Positions 54,490 to 64,000 of a stretch of 64,000 bases of DNA are shown here, piece after piece; the first letter of the stretch is position 1, and every line of letters starts with the position of its first letter. This DNA comes from Halosegnis marinus. GTDB taxonomy: Archaea > Halobacteriota > Halobacteria > Halobacteriales > Haloarculaceae. A program made the translations under genes and the position numbers. Below the pieces are notes generated by a model that saw only the letters and a program-made list of their open reading frames with translations, had not been told where the DNA came from and did not search any database. The stretch is taken from positions 99,479 through 163,478 of the forward strand of contig NZ_CP119803.1 in assembly GCF_029338355.1 (NCBI RefSeq), read 5' to 3'.

Positions 54490-55965
54490 CTTCAACCGAT
54501 CTCGGCGCGTCTGTAACGCCGCTCGCGCGCTTCCAGAGCATCGCTCCGGGGTGGCTTCAACCCCACCACGGTGCGTCTGTAACGCGCTCACAGCCCGGCC
54601 ACCTCCGGGTTCAGTACGACGCTTCAACCCCACTACGGTGCGTCTGTAACGTGCCGGCCACCCGCGCGAAAGTCACACCTACGAGCTTCAACCCCACTAC
54701 GGTGCGTCTGTAACTGGGCCGCGTCGGCGGATTTGACGTGTTCGGATTATCGCTTCAACCCCACTACGGTGCGTCTGTAACGTCGGACTCGGCCGCTTCG
54801 TGGAGGCCGACGATGCGCTTCAACCCCACTACGGTGCGTCTGTAACCTCCTCGTGGTGCAGGATGACCGCCACCGCGAGCGGGAGCTTCAACCCCACTAC
54901 GGTGCGTCTGTAACGTCGCCCGGCCCGGCCTGAACCCTGCTATTATGAACGTGCTTCAACCCCACTACGGTGCGTCTGTAACAGCGCGCTCTCTTCTTCA
55001 TCAGCGCCACGTCCATGCTTCAACCCCACTACGGTGCGTCTGTAACACTGCAAACGGATTCGGCACTGTTGTTGTTAATCACGCTTCAACCCCACTACGG
55101 TGCGTCTGTAACTCGCTTCCCGAAGCTCGGCGTGCGTCTGGACCTCGAAGCTTCAACCCCACTACGGTGCGTCTGTAACGTTCGGCCCCTCTATCCGAAG
55201 CTTCGGCCCCTCGACGCTTCAACCCCACTACGGTGCGTCTGTAACCGCGCCGTCGATGGTGACGGTTTCAGAGGTAGACGTCTTCAACCCCACTACGGTG
55301 CGTCTGTAACAAAGTCGAAGCCCCGACTCGCTCCTTTCCATGGTGCTCTTCAACCCCACTACGGTGCGTCTGTAACGGATGGCGAGCTGGTCGTTGCCGT
55401 TCGCGTAGATGCCTCTTCAACCCCACTACGGTGCGTCTGTAACACGCCCGCCATGACCCCAACCGAGAGGCTGTTCGCTCTTCAACCCCACTACGGTGCG
55501 TCTGTAACCAGGTTTCGATCGGTGTGTCCCATTCGGTGTCTGTTCTTCAACCCCACTACGGTGCGTCTGTAACGCGCTCGCCTCGGCGATTACCATAGTC
55601 GGAGCGCTTCTTCAACCCCACTACGGTGCGTCTGTAACACAGGTCGAACGGGTTGCGCGGCGGCGAGTGATTTCTTCAACCCCACTACGGTGCGTCTGTA
55701 ACCGGCGACGGTCAGGTCGTTCTCGACCGGCGTCGGGTCTCTTCAACCCCACTACGGTGCGTCTGTAACCCGGTGCGACCCTCCCATCCCCTTCCGCGAA
55801 CAGGTCTTCAACCCCACTACGGTGCGTCTGTAACGAGATGAGCGCGAACACGGCGCGCGGCAGCGAGCCTCTTCAACCCCACTACGGTGCGTCTGTAACG
55901 ACCTCGCGGTCGGTGTCCTGACCGAAGGTCGCGATTCTTCAACCCCACTACGGTGCGTCTGTAAC
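54490..55965 (-). CRISPR. CRISPR array, 23 repeats, type I-B-like
   Basis: Twenty-two 30-bp repeats plus one degenerate terminal repeat, spaced 64-68 bp, give 22 spacers of 34-38 bp. Read on the minus strand the unit begins GTTACAGACGCACCG and ends GTGGGGTTGAAG[C/A], which resembles haloarchaeal type I-B repeats whose 8-nt crRNA handle is (A/G)TTGAAGC. Degeneracy at the plus-strand left end (54490, 54554) marks the distal end, so the leader is at the right. Repeats 54554-55216 have GAAGC, repeats 55281-55936 have GAAGA, a clean switch. No cas genes are in the window. Confidence 0.97.
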
Positions 55966-56262
55966 CATGTCCAATTCAGGGGACACAGGCCTTCATACCG
56001 ACGCCTCCCACATCAACTTTCTCTCGACCCCCAATTCTGGGTTTACCCCGGGGGTTGAGAATTGAGCAACCATCGTGACTCAAAAACCAGGGCTGTCCCA
56101 CAATCCATGGCATCGCGTAGTACCCGCCCATCCGGAACGGAGTCGGCCCAAAGTGTGCCTCCTGTATTGCCCATCAGTCGGACCCGTTTCCGACCCACGA
56201 AGCAACACCTCACCCTCGTTGAAACGGAGGCTCCTGGCCGTCAGGCCCCCATCGGCATCCCG
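55966..56262 (-). promoter_or_regulatory. Probable CRISPR leader
   Basis: About 297 bp gene-free between the youngest repeat and the next gene. It contains an inverted repeat (CCCCAATTCT at about 56029, then GGGGTTGAGAATTG at 56051-56064) and the palindrome CCCCGGGG. Leader position agrees with the repeat gradient. No promoter could be fixed. Confidence 0.5.
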
Positions 56263-58897
56263 TTAGGCTCCGTACTCGGTCAGTGAGGAGTCGCCGCCGA
56301 GGAGGCGACGATAGGTCTCATCACCTGTCGCATCAGCGAGTGACTCACACATATCACGGAGACCGTCACTGATCCCCCACTTATTGAGATAGTTCTCCGT
56401 CGATTGACCGCGTTCGAACTTGTAGCGGAGGTAGTGCGCTTTGTCCAATGCCGTGAGATGCTCTGCATCATCGCCGTTGACGCGAGCCTCGATGTACGCA
56501 ATTCTGTCATCATCGGTCCAGTTGAGGAGCGTGAAGTCACCATCCTCGATCTCATAGAGGTGCATGTCCCGCATACGGTCGGGGTCGGCGCTCGTCCCCT
56601 GGGACAGCATGTTCAGATCGCTGTACGAAGGGCTGGCTGTCGAGAGGAGATCGATGTACACGTCCAGCTCGCCGACATCGCTGGCCTCCTGGAGGATGCC
56701 ATAGATCTCATCAACGACATCCTTCGCGTCCATGATCCCGTCACCACGACGGACGTTTCCGTGGTGTTTCGAGTACTCGCTGAACGCGCGCCCCATCTCG
56801 ATCACGCCAATGTCTCCTCGATTGAGATCTCGATTTTCGGTGAGACGGGCGTGGGTTTGCTTGGTCGTTTGGATGATGCGCCGGCGGAGGTTTCGCCACG
56901 AGACAGGCTCGCGATCGCCGGCCGGCCGTGCGACGATGATGATATCGAATTCGACCGCTTCGCCGCCGATGAATTTGTGAATATCCGAGCTGATCGGATA
57001 GGTGGCGGTGACTTCGAAGTCGGCGTCACAGAGTGACGTGAGGAGCTCTCCCCACGATTCGGAGTCACTGTGGTGGTACGTGAATGTGAGGACACCGTCC
57101 TCCTTGATGGCCGTTCGGATCGCCGTGAAGGCCTCGTGGAGCTCGGATTCGAATTCTTCGGACCCTTTGCCGAGATACGGATTCGCGACGATAGACTCTG
57201 CTCGAGGGGTACTCTGCTCGTCGAACCCCTCGTACTCGTCTTCGAGGAGGAGCTTCAGCCAGACGTAGAAGTAGTCGGCCAGCTCGGAGTAGATGATATT
57301 GTCGTAGTACGGAGGGTCCGTGATAACGGCGTCATAGCGGTCCTCGTCACCGATCAGTCGCATGTCGCCCTGGTGGACGGTCGCGTTTTGGCCAATAGGT
57401 TGGCTGAAGGGTGGCGTCTCCTCCATTGAATCATCTACCATGTGGCGATCCGTGGGCGCATTTGCGTACTCGACGCCGGACATCACCATCTCCCAAGCCG
57501 ATTCGAAGGTGCCCATGCCGTACTTGGCGCCCCAGACATTCCCTTCGCTCGGCTGGTTCGGCGGATCGAACGAGTTTGTCTTGAAGATGTGATTCGAGTG
57601 GTTGCGCGATGGCTGGTACGAGCACATCATGCTGTTAGTTCGCTGGAAGTCGCTGAAAGCAAGAAGGAGGTACTCGCGTGCGTTCGGATCCTCTATCTCG
57701 TCAATTGAGCGGAGGAGCTTCGCCAGCGACAGGAGCTGGCGCTCGTTGTACATGTCGGTCCACGAGCTGTACCCGTGGTCGAAGACGGGATTCCGCTCCG
57801 AGAGCATATGCCCGGGCGGGAGCTCTTCATCGGGTACGTACTCTTTGAGCGCCTCGTTTCCAGAGAATTCACTTCGAGCCTCGGCGAAGAGCTCCTCATC
57901 AGCTGGCTCGGCAGCTTTGTAGCCCTTGACTTCACTCCGGTCGTGGGCTCCATCGTCACACGTCGGGCAGTGATACTCGATTGCGTATTGACGAAGCTCG
58001 TATCCGTCCTGTTCTTGGATTGCCTCCGTGATCTTGTACGACTGTCCGCAGTCACTACAGGCGTACTTTCCCTCGGGCTACGGTGCCGTTCTTCGGAGTA
58101 AAATTGAACCCACACGTATCACACGTCGACTCATTCTGCCAATCGTCAACGAGAACGACTGACTCGCAGTCGGGGCAAAGTACATTGTATTTGTCACCGT
58201 TTTCATAGCGACCCTTCGCGACCCGGTAGTCTTTGAACAATGGGACTGTGTGACCGCATGAGACGCAGTCGAGCTCTTTCACCCAGAAGGTGTACATGAT
58301 GTCCGCGTCGTGGTCGCCGTTCGGACACGAGGTTCGGTAGTACTGTGAGATCTCGTCCGCGACATCGGCTTCGACAGTTTCGTAGGCTGCTTGCAGCGTC
58401 TCGGGGTCAGTCGCACCAGCCTCCAGCTCCTTCTTTGTCACAAACCACGCGACGGGGTTGAGATCGTATCCTGTCACATCGGCGCTGAAACGGGACGCTT
58501 CAACGAGCGATGTCCCGCCACCCATGAAGGGGTCGAGAACACGTTTGTCACCGACTCGGACATCTTTCGCGTAGAGCGACCAGAGGCTTTCTGGGTTTGT
58601 GAGATCGACATCTGCGAGGAGCTGTTCCAGCTCTGCAGTGTCATTGGCGTACTCAGCAAGAGACCCGTTCGCACCTGGCTCGTGGATATCTACAGTGTCC
58701 GGATCATCCAGAAGTGAGTAGAGTGTGATTGCACGGAAGATCGAGCCGGCCCGACGAGCCCACCACTTGTGCATAGTGTATATGGGCCGGTAATGTTGCT
58801 TTGCACGGCCTTCTTTTTGCGCGATTTCGTTAACGCGCTCGATCGGGAACCCCCGTTCGATGGGCAGCTCGCGTCGGCCCGTCGGCTCCTGCGACAT
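56263..58897 (-). CDS. DUF1156 DNA methyltransferase, copy 2, frameshifted
   Basis: About 877 residues from the ATG at 58897, taken instead of 58912 because the TATA-like box at 58929-58935 would start the mRNA near 58906. N-terminus MSQEPTGRRELPIERGFPIE, hallmark MHKWWARRAGS, motif I LDPFMGGGTSLVEA (about 122), motif IV VITDPPYYDN (about 520), zinc Cys pairs in the middle. One surplus base in the G3 run 58075-58077 breaks the frame; removing it gives GTVAEGKYACSDCG. It is a close paralogue of copy 3 but without a DUF499 gene beside it. Confidence 0.8.
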
Positions 58898-59493
58898 TGT
58901 AATTGGACACACCGAAGCCGGCTGGTGGTATAAATGTGTGACACAGCTGCAGATAGGAGCCCTATTCGTGGGGTGCTGTCACTCTCCACAGTGAGGAAGA
59001 GAAAGCAGTAATTGAACGGAGGGGCGCTTGTGCGCTCGCTGCGGGTTACAAGATCGAAATCAAGCTTTGTTCCGCCGAGGCGAGCGAGGCCATGTAATGT
59101 CGACTCTAAGAAATTACCTGCCGTGCAACAGTCGGTCGCAGTTGTAGGGGGCGTTTCTCTGCGGGTCCCAATTGACGATCAAGTACCAAGTAGTTGTGGC
59201 GGGGCATTGGAACACTATCCTGGCCCACTATCGGTTCAAGCGTGACCCAAACGTTCTCAATGCTCCACTGCGTATTACCGTCTGTATAGCCCGCTAATCA
59301 GGCCAAGTCATTAGCTGACTTCGGCCGGTGCTCCCTCTGGATGGGGGACATACCATCCACTGCTTTCTGTGCGCCTCGCTCATAGAACTAGTAGAGGTGT
59401 CCGATTGCTGACCACCAGGTGGCCCTCGGAGTCCTCTCGCGGTCTTAGCCATATCTCAAAAAGAGTTATACGAGGGGATCTGAATAACCGGGT
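58898..59493. other. Intergenic promoter region
   Basis: About 600 bp. TATAAAT at 58929-58935 (minus: ATTTATA) serves the DUF1156 gene. TTATAC at 59466-59471 lies 26 nt ahead of the Dam-type methylase ATG, the leaderless spacing. Nothing else recognisable; short frames here look non-coding. Confidence 0.5.
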
Positions 59494-60336
59494 ATGACGA
59501 CATCTATTTTCCCGTATCCTGGTGGGAAGTCATATCTCGCCCCCTGGATCATCGAGCATTTCCCTGCGCATCAGTGCTATGTCGAAGTCTTCGGAGGCGG
59601 AGCGTCAGTGTTGCTAACGAAGCAGCCCAGCCACACTGAGATATACAACGATCGCGATGGGGACCTTGTCCAGTTTTTCGGCGTGCTTCGTGACCACAAG
59701 GACGAGCTCGTAGAATGGTTGGATATGACTCCCTACGCTCGCGACCAACACGAAGAATGGTCGAAGGAATTCTACAACGGTGAGCGGCCTGATGATCCGA
59801 TTGAACGGGCAGGGCGATTCTTTTACCTACGATACTCTCAGTATGCGGCTAAATACCGGACGAAGTCCGGATTTGCGTCCGCTTCACAACGAAACAAAGC
59901 GAGGAAGCTTCGGAATGCGACAGATAAGCTGCACGAGTTCGCTGAACGCTTTCACAATGTTCAGATCGAGAACCTGGACTACGCTGATGTAATGGAACAG
60001 TATGACAGCGAGGATACGTTCTTCTATGCGGATCCACCGTATATGGACGAAGGTGATGCCCTGTACCGGCATGGCGAATTTGACCATGATCGGTTTGTGG
60101 ATGCGCTTGAATCGCTGGACGGCAGGTGGGCAGTCTCATATCAACGGGTCCCGTCTCGCCTCAAGGACTACTGGATCATCGAGAAAGGTCGAGCCCAATT
60201 CATGAATAAGCAACATGACAACACGACTCGGAGCAACGATGCGACCGAGCGGCTGATCATGAATTATGATCCTGACAACGTTTCCCGGTTTAGGACTCCC
60301 GACCAAACGACACTCCCGGGTGTCGATTCCAGTTAG
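59494..60336 (+). CDS. Dam-family (D12 class) adenine-specific DNA methylase
   Basis: 280 residues. FPYPGGKSYLAPWI (motif X/I region with the FxGxG-type SAM loop, residues 6-19), VEVFGGGASVLLTK, IYNDRDGDLVQFF and the catalytic motif IV YADPPYMDEG (about 180) are all as in Dam/DpnM enzymes. It methylates adenine N6 in a short palindrome, often GATC. It is convergent with an HNH endonuclease 30 bp away, so the two may form a restriction-modification pair. It could also protect against the BglII-like enzyme at 19627. Confidence 0.88.
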   Translation: MTTSIFPYPGGKSYLAPWIIEHFPAHQCYVEVFGGGASVLLTKQPSHTEIYNDRDGDLVQFFGVLRDHKDELVEWLDMTPYARDQHEEWSKEFYNGERPDDPIERAGRFFYLRYSQYAAKYRTKSGFASASQRNKARKLRNATDKLHEFAERFHNVQIENLDYADVMEQYDSEDTFFYADPPYMDEGDALYRHGEFDHDRFVDALESLDGRWAVSYQRVPSRLKDYWIIEKGRAQFMNKQHDNTTRSNDATERLIMNYDPDNVSRFRTPDQTTLPGVDSS

Positions 60337-60365
60337 CTCTTCGACCCGACGTCGGGAGCGATGAG

Positions 60366-61661
60366 TCAGCCAAAGTCGTGGATTTTCCGGTGTGCTTCCA
60401 GATACCTCTCGTGTGGATGTTCCGCGGGGTCTTCTGGTAACTGAATTTTCGTTGTTGCCAACGGTTCGAAGTCAGCAAAGCCATTGATATTGGGGGCATC
60501 GCGCACAAGGACCTCGTGATCGTCGGTAAGTGAAAGCCAGCCTGTATCAAATGCCCAATGGTGGAGTTTACACAACGCAAGCCCGTTTCGAACGTCATCC
60601 CGGCCATTCAGGCGCTTCGGATAGATGTGGGCCGCTTCAACCTCCGGATTCCCGCTTGGCGACCGGCGTTCCGAGCCACAGATCGCACACTGGTAGTCGT
60701 ATGCGTCCCGAACTATTCCGGAGAACGCACTGTCACGCGCTGTTCGCTGAACGGTTTCTGTTTCTCTTTCGGGCCCTCGTAATGTCGGGGATGGCGGGGA
60801 GGTACTCTCCTCTAACTCAGGCTCCTCGTCAAGTTGCTCCTCGATGGTTGCTTTAGCCTGGGCAATATCCTTAGCCGATGGAATTTCGTGCCACTCATCG
60901 TCAATCCGTTCAAACAAGTTGTCAAACTCATCGCTAGAGCTCACACCACACCGGTCAAGCAGTGTGCCATCGATAGCGGTAATCTTCGATTCGGCCTCTG
61001 AGCGCCGGTCGGCCATCGAACTATCGGGATCTGTGCGCTCGAGGATGTATTCAGCTATGAGTTCGAGATAGTAGACCTCGTCCGATGTGTGGTGTGAGGG
61101 GATATCACGCCAGTCGTTCGGCAGGTAGGCATTCAGCAACTGTCGGATATTTACCAGTCGATGTCGCATGTGAAGCGCGTCACTGAGCTTTTCCTTCGTT
61201 GCAGCAATGACTCGCTCGCCTCCGTCGCCGCCGTTCCGCTCTTGAAATCCCAATCCGTCATCGAGAGCGTCATCGAGAGCTTGGCGATCTACCTGCAGGT
61301 GGCGAACCCATGCATATCCATCGGAGTACAGATCATCGTCCCACAACACGAAAAGCTCTGTCTCAGGGTCATATCCACAAATCACAACAGTCCACTCTTC
61401 CGAGCGGGTCGGAGTTACTGGTGATCGGTCCCCATTATCGTGCTCCGGGAGCCTGATATCAATCCGATACTCATCCTCATCACGGTGCTCCCCAGTAGGA
61501 TCCGACTGTGAGAGCGTAAACATATAGACATGGTACGCTCGGCCCGTAGGGGCAAGGACAAACGAGAGCGGCTGACGGCCTGGATTGCTGCAGTCACTGA
61601 CTGATCCAGCAATTGCTCCCAGCATCCGTTTGTGAAGATCCGCTTTGGGAAGGCTTGGCAT
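60366..61661 (-). CDS. HNH restriction endonuclease-like protein
   Basis: 431 residues. C-terminal HNH: YDYQCAICGSERRS, EAAHIYPKRLNGRDDVRNGL, ALCKLHHWAFDTGWL (residues about 323-375) with both zinc Cys and the His-Asn-His core. The N-terminal 130 residues are beta-rich (FVLAPTGRAYHVYMFTL, RIDIRLPEH, WTVVICGYDPETELFVLWDD) and may read a DNA modification. A helical linker lies between. Such HNH fusions include type II and type IV restriction enzymes. Convergent with the Dam-type methylase. Confidence 0.75.
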   Translation of the reverse strand: MPSLPKADLHKRMLGAIAGSVSDCSNPGRQPLSFVLAPTGRAYHVYMFTLSQSDPTGEHRDEDEYRIDIRLPEHDNGDRSPVTPTRSEEWTVVICGYDPETELFVLWDDDLYSDGYAWVRHLQVDRQALDDALDDGLGFQERNGGDGGERVIAATKEKLSDALHMRHRLVNIRQLLNAYLPNDWRDIPSHHTSDEVYYLELIAEYILERTDPDSSMADRRSEAESKITAIDGTLLDRCGVSSSDEFDNLFERIDDEWHEIPSAKDIAQAKATIEEQLDEEPELEESTSPPSPTLRGPERETETVQRTARDSAFSGIVRDAYDYQCAICGSERRSPSGNPEVEAAHIYPKRLNGRDDVRNGLALCKLHHWAFDTGWLSLTDDHEVLVRDAPNINGFADFEPLATTKIQLPEDPAEHPHERYLEAHRKIHDFG

Positions 61662-61725
61662 GTATATGATAACTGATGGTCAGACATACTAAATTAATAG
61701 CATAAGGCCGACACCCCCCTGAGCG

Positions 61726-64000
61726 TTACTGGTATTCGTCGAATGTCTTATCGCTCCCGACCAGTCGATTGAATGTCTCATCCCCAGTAGCGTCGGCTAG
61801 TTGTTCGCAAATGTCGCGGAGGGACTCAGTGTCGGACCAGCGGTCAAGCCACTCACCGAGCGCTTTCCCCTCCTCGTATTGATATCGGAGGAACTGTGCC
61901 TTCCCCAGTGGCGACACTGATTCGGGGTCGTCCCCAGACAATCGAGTTCTGATGTATGCGATCCGTTGGGGATCGTTCCAGGTTCCGAGAATTAGCTGAC
62001 CATCCTCGATACGGTACAATTTCATGCGCCGCATGGACTCCGCATCGGCTTTCGTGCCCTTACTCAGCATGTTGAGATCGCTGTAGGAGGGGTCAGACAT
62101 CGCCAAGAGATCAAGATACACATCAAGCTCACCGACATCTGACGCCTCTTGGAGAATACCGTAGATCTCCTGTACGACTTCCTTTGCCGTCATGATGGTA
62201 TCGCCACTGCGGACTGCCCCGTGGTGTTTGGAGTATTCGTGAAACGCCCGCCCCATCTCAATCACGCCGATGTCGCCTTCGGAGAGCTCTTGTGAATCAG
62301 CTAACCGCATATGCGTCTCTTTTGTCGTCTTGATAATTCGACGTCGTAGATTTCGCCACGAGACCGGCTCACGATCCTGTGAAGGCCGTGCAACGATGAT
62401 GATATCAAATTCGACCGCCTCACCCGTGATGAACTTGTTCACGTCGGCCGCTATTGGATACGAGGCCGTCACCTCAAAGCCAGCTTCGCAGAGCGACTCA
62501 AGCAGCTCTCCCCACGATTCGGAGTCGCTGTGATGGTACGTAAACGCGAGGACGCCGTCTTCGGTCAGCGCTCGCTTGATAACGGTAAACGCCTCCTCGA
62601 GCTCTGCCTCAAAGTCCTCATCTGTCTTCCCTTCAAATGGGTTCGTGACGATCGATTCTGTGCGCGGTGTCATCTCCCCCCTGAAGCAGTCATATGTATC
62701 CTCAAGAAGGAGCTGTTGCCAGACGTAGAAGTAATTAGCAACCTCTGAATAGACGATATTATCGTAGTACGGTGGGTCCGTGATGACCGCGTCGTACTCA
62801 TTTTCGATATCTAAGCTCCGCATGTCGCCCTGACTAATCGATGTATGTTGGCCGATCGGTTGGGCGAACGGCTCTGATTCGACCGTTTCTCCATCCTCGT
62901 TGATATAGCGTTCCGTGGGTGCGTGGGCGTATGCGACTCCACTCCGAAGTTTATCATACGTGTTTGAGAACGTCCCTCGGCCAGCTCGTGTCCCCCACAC
63001 ATTGTTCTCGACGATCTCCATCTGGGGGACAAGGAGTTCATCCGAAACGTTCCCTCGATCTTGTTTGCACTGAGGTTATAGATCGTAAACGTGCTCTGGA
63101 ACATCAGTGAGTCCGAGAACGCCAACAAGAGCAGCTCACGAATCGCTTGGTCCTCAATCGACTCGATTGCTCGTAACAGGTGCCCGAGGCACAGTAACTG
63201 GCGTGAATTGAACATATCCCGCCACTCCGTGTACCCGTGATTGAAGACATCATTACCGTTAAGCTCCGATTCCCGCGTTATGGCGCCCTCTGGGATGCTC
63301 CGGTCCGGGACATAAGCCTCCAGATCGTCTGCCGCTTCCCAGGCGGTAGCTGCTACGTCGGCTAACTTTTCGTCGGCGGTACCCGTGCTCTTGTACCCTT
63401 TGTACGTCTCTCGCTGTTCGCCGCGATCGTCACAGACAGTACAATAGTACTCTACTGCGTACTGCTTGAGCTCAAAGCCGCCTTGCTCGCTAATGGCATC
63501 AGTGATCGAGTACCGCGCTCCACAGTCGGGGCATGCATAGTCGGAGCCGGAGACATTCCCGTTGGCGGGACACCATTCATGATGACACCGATTACAGGTG
63601 CAATCGGCACGCCAGTCATCGACTAAAACGACTGACTCACAGCCTGGGCAGTACACGTTGTATTTATCCGACTCATCGTAGCGGCCGCTTGCGACGCGAT
63701 AGTCTTTGAACAGAGACACCGACTCGTCGCAACTCACGCAATCAAGCTCTTTCACCCAAAAGTTGTACATCACGTCCGCGTAGTGGCCATGGTCTTCAGC
63801 TTCTAACTCGCCAGCGTCAAAGTCCGTCCTTGGATCGGATGAGGTGTACTGTCGGAATCTGCATCTGCGTGAGGGCATGGTGTTTTGTAGAACGCGTCGA
63901 CGGCACCGTGAACGCTTGACTTCACCTGTTCGTACGCCTCATCCAATTCGGTCACGTCGGTCTTTGCGGCCTCGATCTCCTGTTTCGTGACGAACCAGGC
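61726..64000 (-). CDS. DUF1156 DNA methyltransferase, copy 3, partial and frameshifted
   Basis: The N-terminus lies beyond the right edge (frame begins with AWFVTKQEIEAAK, just after motif I). Zinc Cys pairs (CVSC, CPGC, CNRC, CPDCG) precede motif IV VITDPPYYDN; the C-terminus matches copy 2 closely (DVGELDVYLDLL, SDLNMLSKGT). Frameshifts: one base short in the G5 run 63024-63028 (restores NSLSPQMEIVE) and one near 63840 (TPHPIQ to SSDPRTDFDAG). Copies 2 and 3 are nearer to each other than to copy 1, so the duplication happened after the split from the DUF499-linked enzyme. Confidence 0.78.

Overview
The window is high-GC DNA whose predicted proteins are acidic and whose TATA-like boxes often sit 25-30 nt ahead of the start codon (leaderless style). 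Together with Orc1/Cdc6 genes flanked by origin recognition boxes, an MCM helicase, a family B DNA polymerase and a haloarchaeal type I-B-like CRISPR repeat, this points to a haloarchaeon (class Halobacteria). ParA partitioning, a tyrosine recombinase, a private set of replication genes and a long membrane/surface-protein operon indicate a large plasmid or integrated plasmid-like element. No rRNA, tRNA or intact insertion sequence was recognised.

Layout. 1-11 kb: a nuclease island, with an exonuclease VII large subunit (cut by the left edge) divergent from an AddAB-like helicase-nuclease pair, then a PD-(D/E)XK coiled-coil protein, a pentapeptide-like repeat protein and a short HD (ppGpp hydrolase-like) protein. 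11-14 kb: ParA plus small partner behind 13-bp iterons, and a tyrosine recombinase. 14-17.8 kb: a replication origin with nine ORB elements around an Orc1/Cdc6 gene. 17.9-24 kb: a second, frameshifted orc1/cdc6, a BglII-like restriction enzyme gene, and an operon of a RecA-like protein, a small protein and a divergent PolB. The orc and polB transcription units share a repeated upstream element.

24.1-41.2 kb: one minus-strand run of about 15 tightly spaced or overlapping genes: signal-peptide surface proteins (one about 1676 aa with two repeat types), many small membrane proteins, a P-loop ATPase and an MCM helicase. It looks like a particle, vesicle or conjugation-like export module fused to replication. 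This is inference.

41.3-64 kb: an SF1B helicase, then a defence island. The core is a DUF499-type P-loop ATPase and a DUF1156 DNA methyltransferase, divergent from an SNF2 helicase and its overlapping coiled-coil/zinc partner. A 23-repeat CRISPR array without cas genes in view follows. Then come a second DUF1156 methyltransferase, a Dam-type adenine methylase convergent with an HNH endonuclease, and a third DUF1156 methyltransferase cut by the right edge.

Quality caution: about ten genes are interrupted by single-base frameshifts, most in G/C runs and most of them one base short. A sequencing or assembly artefact is at least as likely as gene decay. Coordinates below for such genes span the reconstructed gene, and the shift position is stated.
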